This document shows positions 27,081-41,370 of a stretch of DNA of 64,000 bases, in pieces. Under the pieces are notes generated by a model, which saw only the letters and a program-made list of their open reading frames with translations, was not told the DNA's origin and did no database searches. Source of the stretch: Syngnathus acus (taxonomy: Eukaryota > Chordata > Actinopteri > Syngnathiformes > Syngnathidae); NCBI RefSeq assembly GCF_901709675.1, contig NC_051090.1:7953842-8017841 (forward strand), given 5' to 3'. Numbering within the stretch: the first letter of the stretch is position 1; the number at the start of each line of letters is the position of its first letter. The translations under genes were made by a program, and so were the position numbers.

Positions 27081-30009
27081 ATAATCCAAAAGCCTTGTGG
27101 AAAATTTAGCTTTTAGGCTATTTTAGGCTTTCCTGTGGTTTGGCCTAAAGTCGATTAGTACTTGTAATAGGTGAAGGTCTTTCTCAGGTTTGGAAAGTGA
27201 ACATTTTGCTGGTCTCTTTGTATTATCTCAAAGTTTATTTCAGCTTGTGCAATAGATAAACAGATTTAAGACAAAAGCACATGAACATTTACTTACCTTT
27301 GCCATTCATCACTCAATTTATGTAGAATGGTTCGTTTTTGCCCGAGGTGTTGTCTTTTCAATCACATTGTCTTAGGTGGTTAGCTCCTGCTGACATTTAT
27401 TCCGTCTGTCTCCACTTCTCTTTTGTTAATGACACAAAGTTCACACTGGTAGTATAATTCCCAACATTAGACCAAACTAATAAAGACTCTGCAGGATGCT
27501 CATCCCATGAAGTCCTGACCTGCTGTTTGCCTATCAAGAAGGAAGGTGTGCCAGGGATTGGCTTGGCTCTGTGTAAACGAAGGGCATGCTTGAGTATTGA
27601 CATAGGTGCCCCCCTCCGCACACCTTCATCCAAAACACACACCTGAGTGACCCCCCTCCATAGTTACACAATTGGCATCCTCCATGCCCTGCCGAGTTAA
27701 ACTCTCCGTGCAAACAAATTCACTTAAGTGACAGGCGGCTTAGGCAGATAGTTTGTTTGAGCAGAGGGTTGTGTCTCTAGATTTTCAGAAAGGCTGAGTG
27801 AATTTCAGCTTGGGGGAAATTGCATTACAGAACCAAGTGATAAAGAACCACCTGAATCCAAACATTTTGGAGATTGGCTTTACCTTTTGCTTATTAATAC
27901 AGCAATCGGTAATAACTCCTCTTTTCAAAACTTGATGAAAATACTTTTAATTTTTTCAGTGATAATGAATGCACATGTGCCTCTGACCTAAGAAGTGTGA
28001 AATCTAATCACTCCCACAGCTTGACCACACTTTGAAATTATCTTTTGTGCTATTCTTGAAAAGCGCCAGAGTTGTCTTCAAAGCGTTTTCAATATAGGGC
28101 AGTAGATCCCATTACTCATCTCTAGAGAAGTCTAGTTTGGGGTCTTGACACTATGAAAGGGATTGTGGACACTCTCCCTCCTAAAGTCTTCTAAACTGCC
28201 CACCGAGATGAACATAGAGGGGAGGTGGGCGTGATATCGTCCTCTTAATAGGCGAAGCTGGTCAGGCAATCCGATTGCAGCATCTGCCTGCATTGTCAAA
28301 CGAGAAGAACTTAATGGAGGAACGAAGCACCAAACGCTTAACAGGACCAGATGTGGACAGAGATGGATGGTTGGAAGGTCACAGGCTTCGACTGGCCAGC
28401 AGTCGTTTCTTATCTCTGCCCCCATACTAGCCAATTGATTGGTTGTAGGCCGCTAGTCATCAAATATGCTCAGGGTTTCTTTTATTTTCTTCAGTCGAAA
28501 GTAGTGTCAGCAGTCATGGTCAGTGAATGTCAGTGTAGATACACAACTTACAATTAGATATGAAAGAGACTAAATCTGACTTAACCTGCCAGATCACTTT
28601 TATTCTTGTAGAGAAGAAAGGGTGCGGGGGAAATCATCTCGCCAGCATCCAGCCTAAGAATTCTGCAACCAAACATATTTGATAGTCTCTGGGGCATGAA
28701 ATGCGGCAGCCCAGGAGGATGTCCGCACTCCAGGGATCTAATGCAGTACAATTCTGCAGTTCCTTGGCTCCTTTGGGTTCTAGCAGGTGGTTGAGTCAAC
28801 CCACAATTAGTCAACTAAGCCCATAGGTGCATTACCTCTGTTCACATGAACTCAAATGGAAAAGCCAGCAGGGATTCTCTTTTTCGGGTTGGTTAACTTT
28901 ATTGTTTCAATTTAGGTTTTGGGATGTTAATAACATCCAAATCCCGACTTAGTACCAAAGATCTTTTCATGCAATGTCAACAAAAAGACTGGCACATGCA
29001 TGTAGTGACAAATAGCTTCACCGCATGGTCATTCAGCCAGTTGTGAGTCCTTAGAGGAGCGCGAGAACAGTCGATACTATAACGATGTGAAAAGGGCGAC
29101 TGTTTGACTCCAGCGCTACTCGGATATACGTTTACTCATCATTATGCACCAAGTTCTTTGGTCAATGGCCATCTGTTCAAGAACCTTTGCCGCCTCACCT
29201 TTTAATCTTGGTTTTGGAATTGGTTCTCTTATTGGGGAGCTTTGAGCTCTTGGATGAGAGTGAAATTAATTGTGTGTTAAGCAGAGTGGAATTAATCGCT
29301 TCTACTGAAACCTGTTGCCAATGCTGGCTTAGCCCTTGCCGATCCTCCTGATCCTGCTTGTTACAGGAGCTTGGCCATTGTAGACGGTGAGATGATTGTG
29401 TGGTTTCAGCCTCTTGTTTCTGGTTCTTTTGTTTTGGGGGGAGCGCAGGGATCCCCGCCTTTGTCTGTGCTCATGTTCCTTTCAAGCAGTATCACAGCTG
29501 GCCCCTTTAATTCACGAAAGACACTGGGTGACCCTACCCCCCAGGAGGCTACTGTAAACACACCCACCCGCAAATGAAAAATACCACAAACCATGTTACA
29601 ACATTGACACGTGTATCATTAACAAGGTGCTTTTGATTTGTCTGATTTGTCAAGACAATAAAATAATGTTGTAGCATTTTCTTCCCTAAGTCTGCAGTAA
29701 ATCCTGTGAAATCTCCACAACAGACATTCCCTATCCTTTATCTTTATTGAAGTAAAACTTTTCTCATACTGTATCACATTAACAAACCCGACTTTGGAAA
29801 AAAAGAAATCTTTTGAGGTTTCGAAATGTACTCAGTGTTCCTGGGAATCTCCTGCATGTGTTGTCTAGCCATCTGCCAACTGTAAAGACGCGGACTCATT
29901 GAGTACCCCAAATGGTACTCGTATACGGCCAAACAATTACCCTAAACAGCTTGGTAATGGTTTTACAGTGTCTAGAATAATGGCCTGCAAAATAAAACTA
30001 CAGGATTCC

Positions 30010-30300
30010 CACAAAAACCTTACATGGCTGTAAATATGTATTAACCAGAAAATAGGCCTTGTGTGGGATCATTTAGGGGAGACAAAGACAGACCTCCTGA
30101 CAAAGAGCCAAGTTGTGGTAAAAAAGAGGGAACGCTACTTAGCTAATGAGCTGCTGCATAGAAATGTAAAGAGCTGAAATTTTAGGAGGAGCAATGGTCC
30201 CACTAGTCAAGCCTGATAAACTGCAAGGAGGCTACAGACGTTTAGGCCACTTTGCCGACTAACCATTGTGTCCATGTTAATTCACTCGGCCCCATGTCGT
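30010..30300. promoter_or_regulatory. candidate conserved non-coding element
   Basis: Non-repetitive, with GACAAAGACAG/GACAAAGAG (SOX/TCF-like), AGCTAATGAGC, ACTAACCATTGTG and GTTAATTCACT words. No open frame. Confidence 0.25.
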
Positions 30301-32299
30301 TGCTCTTAAACAGAATTCAGGAAATAAAATAATAAACCACAGAAGTGCAAGCCCTTTGTTGAGTCTACCAAGAAAGCCAATTTCCTACTTACAAATAATA
30401 AAAGATCAGCTTTAGAGTACAAGCCAGTTGAGCTCAGGGTCCTTCAATGTCAAGGGCCTTGTCACAGAGTTCCTACTGAAACTTATAAGAATGGTCATCC
30501 ATTAAGAGGAATTGATGTCGGAACTCTTGAGTCCAAATAATATAAGATCATTTACTTGAAGACTTTTCCAAGCTTTATTTTCAATGCTAATCTGTAGTAA
30601 CCCAAAAGAAGCACAATACAACAATAAATAAAACACAGAAAATACTTCTGTGTTTTAAATTCATTATTCTATATCAAAAGCAATGTTTTAGGTTTCATGG
30701 TGGAAAAAAACTGATTTTCACAAAGGTATTTATACAGTCTAAAACACAAAAGGGCAAAACGATTGGGACTGTTGACTGATCTCTTAATTATCTCATCTCA
30801 ATGGTTGAATTAAGGGAGTATCTGTGTTTTGTGCTGGTAAAACGGGAACTTGGAGATTAAACCGTCGATTGAAATGTAAAATAGTTTTCTCCATTCCACA
30901 TAGCCTCAGTGCGAACCTTACGTGAAACAATGCTCCTTTTTTCAAAGGCTGAGAAACAGGCCGAGCTAGAAAATTGTAAGGAATCATCAAAGGTAAAAAG
31001 AACTGAATATGGTCAACTGTGCCACATTTCACAACGCACTTTATATCTTTTAATGGGCGAACAATCATTTGCGATTTAATCTCTGTGTGTAACGATATAA
31101 AGGAAGGTCTAAGTATTTAGTAGGTATTTTACTGGAAACAAAAAAAAATAATTATTGCACACTTTGGTGATTTTTCAGCCTAGGTAACAGTGTTTTGCCA
31201 TTTCTTCTCCCTGCTATCTACAGATGGCTAGGTTTTTTTTTTTTTGCATTCTTGTGTTTTTCAGCGCCCCTTAATTCCAGTGTGATTGGGGTCACATAGA
31301 CTGCAGGTTGCCCTCAACCCACTTGAGCACCACCCCAATCCCTCATTCAATCTGCTACACTGGCAGCCCCAGTCCGATGGGCAGATGTGGGATGTGAGCC
31401 TGCTCTGCTCTATCCTCTCTGTCAACACCGCTTTCTCCGCCACTATGCCTCTCTCAATAGAAGAAGAAGCAGAGCTCTTTTGTTTAAGATGAGTTAAATG
31501 GTCAGGACAAACTCTATCTGAAATGGATTGAGCCATTTCAAAGGGGGTTGTTTGATCTCCATCGACTGTTGCAAGTTCTATATTAAAGACTGTGTGAGGC
31601 TCATCTACCAGTCACGAAATGAGCTCCAATATAAATGAGATTAAGATGATGACATGCAATAGGGCCTTCCTGTTTGCACAGGCACACTGGGGTTTTTTTC
31701 CCCCCTGGAATCATGTAGTGTGCATTTTCTGTACCTATTGTATGTGAGCTAAAAATGATTAGCAGAATTGTTTTTCAATCACAAGGTCCTTATTGGAATG
31801 ACTGAGACTTAGTAGAGTAGATGGATGCTACTGTTTGGAAAAGGAATTTGTGACTCATGCTTGTCCTTTAGACCTGTAAGTGTAAAACACATTCACACCT
31901 CTTTGGTGCAGTCACACTTGATTATGCATATGGTCGCAACACAAAGTAGGCGCGGGACATTTTCTGTTCACGGGGTGACGATGCATCAGCTGACCTACAT
32001 TACAAGATGACGTGACAAGCAAAGGCTTGTCTGCAATAAATGTTAAACTCCAGTCCTGTGACTCTCCATGGGTGATGTTCCCCTTGATAGTTCATTTCAG
32101 TACGGTGCCAGAGCGATATATTTGGGTCATGTGGTTTAGGGGCAGGGCTTTGAAGGTTAGTATCACCATCAATGTGCTTTTACACTGATGGTCAAGTCAT
32201 GGGAGTCTTGGCATTCCATAACATTAACTAATGAGAAAGATGATACCAGCTACCGGAACTTGTAGCATTTTTTTTGTCAGTGGTAAGATGTGAACTTGT

Positions 32300-32462
32300 G
32301 GTAGGGCTGGGCAATTACTTCAAAAATGATTTTGACCCATCCATTATCTGAACCGCTTCATCCTCACGTCATGATTATGTGGATTGATATTGAAATCACA
32401 ATAATTCAAATATTCATTGATTTCAAAATTTGCTCAAATTACCAAAACACAACTACTCAAAA
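32300..32462 (+). repeat. possible nested repeats
   Basis: TAGGGCTGGGCAATTACTTC (32304-32323) resembles the start of an AT-rich fish repeat. It is interrupted at about 32334-32369 by CCATCCATTATCTGAACCGC and following bases, which resemble the 3' tail of fish SINE/LINE elements. The AT-rich sequence (TTGATATTGAAATCACAATA) then resumes. This suggests a short insertion into an older repeat. Confidence 0.4.
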
Positions 32463-34238
32463 CTACTGTCATAGCCCCCGTGCCCATTCATCCCTGCACA
32501 TTCATCACTCGATTTTTGAACACTTCATTCTTTTTGGACAAGGACAAATCTGACCTCCTCGGCTAAACTCGGACAGCAGCACTCTGATTTCGTGCCATAT
32601 CGTGTAAACGTGTGGCAGTAAAAACTCCTTGAACCTTGAAAGACGGACGGATAAATTGATAGAACAAACAGAAAATAAATTAGTAACAGAATAAAATGAA
32701 AATATTCTAAAATAATACCACAAATAAATAAATACATTTATTAATTGATACATAAAAATAGCTACCGGCTGTTTTTATGGCATGCAGTCTAATAAATGTG
32801 TTAAGCACTGTTGCTATGCTCTTAACTATGTTCTATTTCTGTTTTTCGCCCATAGTGGGGAAGTAAAATTGATCTAGCGCTGCTATGTTATGGTTGCTCA
32901 TAAAGTGGATAAGTACGCCTCGATGGTGCATCCAATCCGTACAGCTGATGTGTAATAACTGCTTAATGTCTATATTTGCTCTGATTACGGGCCGCATTTT
33001 GAGTTTGCGTACATGTTTAGCATACAACCACCATCTTTTATATTGTTATTTCCATTATGCACTTTCTCCAATGAGGATGTGCGATGACAGTAGTTTGGGT
33101 GTGTGCTGGTCTTATTGCAAGGATGGAAGTAAGTGTGCCATCTATCAGCCAGCTTTGCCCTGACTGTCTCCCGATGATGATATCACTGGAGCCAGACGAG
33201 TTGAATCCACAAAGACCTGCACAAATCTTGGCGCCTCGCCTCAGGCTGCACAGGTGACTCACCGTGGCCCCACTGGAGTGTGTCATCTCAAGAGTCTGCC
33301 TGTGAGTGGCGTCAGTGTGTGCGTTTATGAGCGCAAGAGAGTGTTGCTGAAACAGACCATGATTTAGCCACTGACCCCGTGGAGTGCGTCTCTCTTATGA
33401 ACTCATCTGTGACTCAACTAATAGCCAAACCTGCCGCCGATTTAGCCGTGACCTCATCACCTCACAGTCGCACTGCAACTTTATGGATGTCACTGTCTGC
33501 ATCACTCCGCTGGGGATAAGTGGATGTGTACATAACGCCATCTTTTCTCACCTCATCTGTCAGTTCAGGTCCAGGCAAGGTCCACTCCAGTCCCACTGGT
33601 GAATCTTGTTGCTTTTGGAAAATACTTTTTGCTGCAACACAAAAGACAAATCATAAGATGATCAAATCAGTTGAATGATTTATCTATTGGCGAGACAGTG
33701 TGGTGCAGTGAATCTGCAATACTCACAAGGATTAGAGGCCAAACTCTGGATGGCAAACATTAATAAATGATGGACGCCTTTATAAAAACATTGCCTATAT
33801 TAATCGTTTAGTTCCGAAAGGAACAAATATTATTTGTAGTTTAAAAGACAGCTCCTCCAGATCTTGACACATTTGGTTGGCTAGTGCTAGTGCGGGGGTC
33901 ATTTTGAGACACAATCCAGTTCTATAAAGTTGTTGACCTTTGACAGCAGCTTTAAAGAATCCCGGATTGCCTAAAAACCAAACGATCCGGGATAAAGAAC
34001 TGACATCGCAAGCTCCGAGTGATTAGTTTTGTTTAAAGTGATGGAATGGCGGTGATTCTAGATTTGATTGCGGCACACAGAAGTGTCTTTTATGGCGTCA
34101 TATCAACACAACATGAGAATAAAGTGGTCGGTTAGGGTCAAAGCTCTGTTTTATCATCCCGTGTGGGTGAACCTGCCCGCCTGCTGTTGGATGATGTTTA
34201 TAGTTCTTATCAGGCTCCACAGCAGCCATGCATACGTG

Positions 34239-34277
34239 CACAGACACACGCACACACACGCACACACACGTACACAC
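34239..34277 (+). repeat. CA-rich microsatellite
   Basis: Interrupted (CA)n with ACACACG units. A second short CA tract follows near 34350-34370. Confidence 0.93.
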
Positions 34278-36137
34278 TCTTGTCTAAACATACAATCCTC
34301 TGCCCCCTTGATTGCTTTACTGGGAGAAACTGCACACAAAGCAAACAAACATGTGCACAGACACACACATGCTTAAGCACAGTTCCTGTGGCCTTGCAGT
34401 CTTTTCCCACACTGATAGCAATCTGGAGTATGCCATAAAATGTCGTCTTGGATCACAGGGCACAACAGAGGCACTCCTCTTGTCTCTCAGCCCACTTAGA
34501 TCGCTCACAGCTTGCACGTCTGATAAGATGACCGCGGTGCCTTTCTTAACCCTTACAAGCACCTCCTTTTGGGCCTCCTCGGTAATTATTTTCTATTTCC
34601 AACATTCGTGTAAAATAAAGACAACTCTTTAGGAATTCAACTAGCTGACTGCAAGTTGTACCAATATAAAATTAGGCTTCAACAGCCATAGTCTCCTTGA
34701 CCTTTCTGTCATATCAGCTTTTCAACTGCCTCCCCCCACAAAGATAAGATGAAATATCTTAGCTATCTCTATGATGTCATGATTTAATGTCCAATTAAAT
34801 GGAAACAGAGGAAACTGAGATAGTTTAAACTGTACTCTTCCGAATATTTACGGGTGTTCGGGCATGTCCAGCCTTTTTCCAAATGTAAATCATCTGACCT
34901 CTTTTGAACCACACGGTGCCATAAAGCAAAGCCACCTCGACAGGACCATTAAGTGGGCTTTAATGGCGCTCCTTGGGGCTACCCTTTAAGTTGTTGATTG
35001 TTTGAAGATGTATGGACAATATGTCACGTAAAAAGAAATAATAGTCCTTGCAAAGAAAAGTCAAATACTATATGCTTTGGCTTCTGAACGCCCAACCAGC
35101 ATGATTAGTAATTCTGATAATGCTGTACTCTCCAGCGATTGTTGCTCACTTGATAGAATCCAGTCCAGTGAGCGAAAGTTCGAATGCCGGCTCTGACAGT
35201 TTTCTGCCGGAGTCTCCTTGAACAACAGTAAACCTTCAACTACTCCCAAGTCTGCATTGTATATGAGAAACTATTCACGATTGCCTTATCTGCTTCCTGT
35301 GTGGACATGTGTTTTTTTTTTAAACATCATGACTACATATCTATGTGGGGTGTTTGTAAGCCTGTAAGTGGATGTAGAGATGGCCGATCCACACAAACTG
35401 TTGATCTGCTCTTGGCGCCTGGCTCTAGCTGGGGATAGATGTGTGTGCATGTGTGTTGGCGCATGATTGAGTGGGCTTGTGCTCGGAGGAGGTGAGGAAA
35501 CAGCCACTTTGAACCAGCCTTAAAGTTGTTTTGATTTTTTTGTTTGTTTTCTAAAATAATTATTCTCAGATCTGTTGACGTACTCGCGTTACATTGAATT
35601 TTGAGAAGCAGAAACCTGAGGTGGTCAGTTGGATCAGCGAGGCGTTTATGGGACCGATCTCACATACGTCTCCAGCGGATTTGGAATCTGAACAGGTGTC
35701 AGTTTTGTTTTGGACATCTATGACGAGGCACAGCAGACGTACAGGTAGTCGTCCTCCAGCTGGAAGACAGATGGAGAGAGAGAGCTGCTTATGTCATCAG
35801 TTCAGTGTGAGCAAGAGAGGGAGTAAAAGTGAACGTGCCTCGACAGACACCTTTTATGACGTTGGTAGGCCGGCAGACGTGTGGCAGGTGTACGTGTAAT
35901 TTTAGACCTTGTGGAGCGTCTCGTCGGAAAGGCAACTGAAAGTGTCTTCTGCCAAAGCTGCAAAAAGAAAGATAAAAATGAAACACAACTTGTTGCATAC
36001 AAAAACAAAGCAACCCAATTAAAAACTGTTTTTGTTATTGGTCAACTGCTGCCAACCAAAACTATACGTTCATTATGAAGACATCCGTGTCGAGTTGCCA
36101 AGCAGTCTGTAATTTCTCTATGTATTATATGGTCCAC

Positions 36138-36258
36138 GATGGATGGATGGATGGATGGATGGATGGATGGATGGATGGATGGATGGATGGATGGATGGAT
36201 GGATGGATGGATGGATGGATGGATGGATGGATGGATGGATGGATGGATGGATGGATGG
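36138..36258 (+). repeat. (GATG)30 microsatellite
   Basis: About 30 uninterrupted copies of GATG/GGAT. Fish SINE tails often end in such tetramers, but no SINE body is visible beside it. Open frames through it are artefacts of the repeat. Confidence 0.98.
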
Positions 36259-37327
36259 CGGCCAGCCACAAACTATTTTGTTCAGGTATTTGATTTGCAA
36301 AAATGAGTGTACAATTAGGGTTCATATAACGACAGCTTTATGGTGTGGTCAGAGGTTTGAATAAAATGATTTTCTTTACACCTGGAAACAGGCAAATCAT
36401 CTTATTGAGGACAGCAGCCTTTCCACAAAGAGACCATGTCAACGTTTTTGGTGCCTCCATGTCTCTTAAGGCTGTTTCTGACAAGCGCTTTGTGTAGTTT
36501 GGCTATGTGTATTTGCTTGTGGGTGTCTTTGTGTGTTGTGGAGTGTCTAGTGTTGGCATAGAAACCGTCTGCAGGAAACAGCAGTTCAGGCGGCGCTCCG
36601 CTGGCAGACGCTCTCCGCTCACTTCCTGAGTGCTGTGAGGCAGGCAGGCAGGCACACGCACAAACACATACACACACTTGCACAAGGTTGGAGCGGGGCT
36701 GGACGCTCGCCTGGAGAGCGGTCAAACGGAATGAGAGAGCCAGGGAGGAGGGAGTTCAGCAGAGAGCAGCACTTTCCCACAGTCGAGGGATTTGACACAT
36801 GGCTCTCACACATTCCTCAGCCCTGCGGCCGACCAAGCGGAGGCTCTCAGGGAAAGTAGGGAGGAAGAGAGACAGGAGGAGGCGGAGGAAGGTTCCACCC
36901 TTGGCACTTGAAAACAATATGGAGATATTGTGCGACTGTTTTTGTACATCTACACGTATATTCAACTTCTGTTCTTTATACAGTCAGAGAATCAGAGAAA
37001 ATTGTGAGCAGTATAAAAGACTCAACAAGCTTTGTGGAAAATGTTACTTTTAATAGCAGGAGTGAGAAATTTATACAAGACACCAAAATGATATTCATTT
37101 AATATGCTGGAAAAAAAACGTAAATAAAGAAAGCTTATTCATTACGCTGTCAGACTGAAATGGTATGACCACAGCACTGTGTTGGGTGGTATTTTTTTTT
37201 TTTTTTCAGCAGATGTTTTGTGGTCCAGTAACATTTATTTGCTAATTATGACTTTATTATTTTAATTTTTATACACCTTATTGTATTAAAGTATTAAAAT
37301 GGAATTCATGTTCACTGCCTGTCTCAC

Positions 37328-37375
37328 TCACACATGCACGCACACACATACACACACACAGGCACAGGCACACAG
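37328..37375 (+). repeat. CA-rich microsatellite
   Basis: Interrupted (CA)n with GCACG and GGCACA units. Confidence 0.9.
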
Positions 37376-39023
37376 TTGACTAAAGTGTACAAAAAATGTA
37401 ATTGAACAAATCGTATTACCGGCCTCGAGTCGAACCTTGTAGCTCCAACACTTTTTTAGGAAACCCCATAAAGGTCATTGATATTGCATCATCAAAGCCC
37501 TCCGTAATTTAATAACACCCAAACGTGTGGACTAACCGATAGTATATATTTTTTTAAATAGGAAATTAACCATATTGTGACTTATGAGGTTTCGGCCTGA
37601 CATCAGCGACCATCCTGCTATTTATGTGAGCCATCTATGTAACATTATATCGATCTTTTCTATGACCCCATTTCAGTTGGTGCATTGTCCATCCCATTAG
37701 ATAACCTTTTGGTTTTCTCCTAACATTCAACATTGTGCTCTCTACTTGAAAACAAGGCATTTTCCCAGCCTAGCATGGTGATGAAAAGCAGAGATAAAAC
37801 AGTCACACGACTCAATCTGTTTCTCCTGTGTGTGTCATTCGACGTAATCAAGGTCATTATGTAAACGAAGAACCATGATTTTATTATTAAAGAGAGGTCA
37901 GGCCACTATAATCTCCGTGAAATATATAATAATCCAGAACAGAGAGAAATCAGGAATGTGGTCTTGTGGTTCTGAATGTCACTGTCTGGCTCTTTGTTGT
38001 GTGACCTGTAAGTCTGTCTTGTCGCTGTTCACCCTCAGTGTTTCCTTAAATAAATGTTCTGCTTGGCAGCATTTTAAAAGGAAGCCAAGGTCAAGCCCTC
38101 CTTGACAGTTAGCACGCAGCGTGCCCTCAGACCACCCGTACGCACTTATGACTAAGCGTGTGTATGTTGGTTCATGTGCGAGCAACCACACTAAAGACCT
38201 GACAAGACGGGGGAACGGCTTAACGAATCGAGTTAAAAGTCATCAGACCCAGTCTTTCTTTTTCTTATTACTTGAGCGCTGGAAGTTACTAAATTGCCAA
38301 TTAAAATGTCCCTTCGCCCTCTTCCCAACAGTTCTTCCCATTTATAAGTATGGAATTTTAAACGTTTCACGTGTGTGTTTATTTACAAGGTATCCAGAGA
38401 GGTAAAAGTGGTCAGTGTTAAAAAACAATAACAACAAAGCTTTGCAGGAGGCAATCGATAGTTGGCGAGAACTGTGCTGTTATTCTTCTCTGCATGCCTG
38501 TGACACCTTGACACCGCATCTTCCTGCTAATTAAGAGTCAGCAGTCACTTCCTTGTCAGCACATCCTCATGTGTGTATCCGTATGTGTGTGTGTGTGTAG
38601 GATGGCCCAAGAGGTCAGCTGGACTGATGAGCCAGGTCAGTAGAAATAGGAAGGGATGGGTGGGAATGTACATGTTTGTGCGTGATGCCGTGGTGGTCAT
38701 CGGCCTCGTGCCTCTTATCTTCTGCCAGTTGTTTTTCTTTCAATGGAGACTTGAGGAAGACAGCTGCTCAAGAGTTTAGTGGCATAGAGGCAAGTTGTTG
38801 AATGAAATTATATTTTTGGAAACAGTTGAAAATATGTGCATGGTTATTTGACATTAAGGTACTGTTGTCCAATATTATTATTATTATTTTTTTACAAAGT
38901 GACAATTGGATGTTCTTAAAGGCAGAGAAAATGATGTTTAGTTTTGAGATGACTTGGCAGTAAAAAAATATATATTCCCAGTTTTTTCATAAGCACGTAC
39001 GTACATGGCTGTGTAATGCACAG

Positions 39024-39060
39024 GCACACGTGCACACACACACACACACACACACACACG
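39024..39060 (+). repeat. CA microsatellite
   Basis: A (CA)n tract with one ACGTG interruption near its start. Confidence 0.95.
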
Positions 39061-40504
39061 TCCCAGTTTGGGGACGTGCATGAACGAGTACTTTGATGTT
39101 TCCTCAACACGTTTTGTTCAGCATGGCAGACACCGAGTTGCACGAAAGCGTTGGGTGAGCCTGTGTGTGAAGGCGGCGGATTAGAGGCTTTCTAACGAAG
39201 GCTTTTTTGATGTGAGGGCCCCAATTACCGTACGGTGCCCTCAAGAAAGAGGGGGGCACAATAAGGAGAGGGGTTTCCCGTTTGGGATATTCAGAGTCCA
39301 TCTAGTGCAACAGCTGAGATGGCCTTGACTCTACATTACTTCATTCCTAATTGAGTAGACCCTTGCCTTCCTTCAATGTCTGTGAAGACCTGGAAGGTTT
39401 TTAAAAATTTGTTAAAAGTGCAACTCACAAGATAGTGGTTATGTTGTTCAAAGCAGGTATGTAAATATTGGAATACAGTAATAAATATGTTCCAGGATTC
39501 TAGGCATGTTCTTCATATACTGGTCTGATTTGAGCAATGTTTCATCAGACTTTGCTCTCTTTTTCCAGGTAACATTGCATTTGAGCCTGGGGTGCTTCCA
39601 TTGAAATGACTCAGGTGCATACATTTTTTATGCTGTTAATGTCAATCAAAATATACCTTTGAGCACAGTCCGCAAGTCATATTTTGATCGCATGGGAATA
39701 AAAGAGATAAAGGGGCCTGTATCTCAATGGAAGTAAATATTTAGCTTGTGGGCAGGGAAGAGGTTGGATGTCTTAGTAGAGTAAATCCTTAAGGATTTGC
39801 TGCTTGCAGTGAGTGAACATGTATAACATGTCAGCATATGTTTTCTGTGTACGTAGGCTTATAAAAGCAATGTCAGGATGTCGTGACCTCTGAGTAACCT
39901 TAATTTTTTTACTTGTACCACCTTGAAGGATTTGCTTTTTACCATGTAACCTTAAAATTTGACCCTGTTATGATCTTGCAAGCTTTAAATGACACCAACA
40001 TTATTGTGGGTCACTCTGGAATCTGCAGTCATGCTAAAACAGAACTTTCATACACATTAATCATTTCATCAGTATACAATTCCAACAAGCCTCCACAAGT
40101 TGCCATACTTTATTAGCAATATCAGTCTTTTTTTCCCCCCGTCTACAAAAAAGCTTACAAGTATTAATAATGTAGCCTATTACAGTTCATTGTCAGTTTG
40201 AGTGGGTGGTCCAGATGGCTGACAGGAGCATTCTGTAGGATGGATGATGTCATAAACAAAGACAAGACAGGAAGTGATGACATGCACCCTAATGCACGGC
40301 TGTCCACGGTCAGCAGGGTGACGCTGGTCACAGAGGGTGTGTTTGTGTCTGAATGTTTATGTGTATGGGGTTATAAGTGAGGAGGGGGGCTACTGCGTGC
40401 CAGTGGGGTCCTGTTTGCATCTGTGGAGAGGCCCAGAGAGGCAAGATCTTATCTGGCGCGTGCCTGTGCCGCTCTTTCCCACACTCTGCATGCTTCACTG
40501 CCAG

Positions 40505-40541
40505 GCGGGGGGCCGAGGGAGGGAGGGAGGGAGGGAGGGAG
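40505..40541 (+). repeat. (GGGA)n tract, potential G-quadruplex
   Basis: GGGGGG, then at least six GGG runs each separated by a single A or by CCGA, all on the plus strand. This meets the usual pattern for a stable G-quadruplex with one-base loops. Confidence 0.9.
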
Positions 40542-41370
40542 ACTTATGATTATGGGTCCTGTCCTGTCAACTTTACGCTGTTTTGACTGCCATGACATAA
40601 TGTGCTTCAAAACAGTGACCCCCTACCTCCACGCTCACACACACTCTTGCTTTCAGCTTCTCCCCCACCCCCCCACCCCCTTTCTTCAAAGGTTCCGCAC
40701 AGCAACAAGGGCCCCCTTTTCTGTGAATGTGGCATATTTGGCTTTTCATCAGTCCCCCCCCCTTTTTTTTCTTTTGCTTAAAAGCTAACCGAACTCTCCC
40801 TTTTCGACTGTTTTTCACTTTGATTGTGCCCCCCCCTCCTCCTCATCCCCACCCAATTCCCTAAATCCCCTGCTACTACCATCTTAGTCTGCTTTTCTTC
40901 TCATGAATTAGAAGTGTTGGAACCTTGAAGCACATATTGCATAGATTAAATGATGGCATTGCCCTTGTCTGAGTGTCTATCACAATCATACTGCCTGTAC
41001 GTTAATACTGGCGCCTTTCCAGAACTAGATACTTGTGGCAAGTTTAGCTTGAGTTTTTAATTTTTTTGTTTCAGCAACTCTAGCCTGATGTGTTCGGTGC
41101 AATTTGTTTCAAATTTTAAAATGCACATTCTCTTCAAAATAAGTTGTGCCATTTTTATGTACCAAGCCTTGACTTCAATATGGCATATCCAGTACATTTG
41201 TCAGTGGGAGAGCCAAAGTCAAATGAGTCCAACAATTAGGAATGAACCTTATTTTAACAGGGACATCTTCACCATCTCTATCCACTGTGCACAAACTTAG
41301 TATGCAGTGTGCATGCGTGCAGTTGATGGTCTGGTTGCCTAATAAGGTTTTTGGGTAAGCTACAGGACTT

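Larger units (their letters stand above)
16503..36137. other. non-coding gene desert, central part
   Basis: No supported gene. There is a C11 run plus CT repeats at 20675-20704, and T-runs near 26401 and 31229. A good minus-strand donor-like word (AAAG|GTAAGTAAA, at about 27290-27302) lacks a convincing acceptor. Other notable items are listed on their own. Confidence 0.6.

Noticed and set aside
27290-27640. Minus-strand exon with donor AAAG|GTAAGTAAA
   Set aside because: The donor is good, but no pyrimidine-rich acceptor or long frame pairs with it.
33254-33310. Minus-strand 38-nt micro-exon between ACTCACAG and CACG|GTGAGT
   Set aside because: Too short and isolated; both signals are common by chance in 64 kb.
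36042-36364. Open frames of repeated DGWM or HPSI
   Set aside because: They are purely the translation of the GATG microsatellite in different frames.
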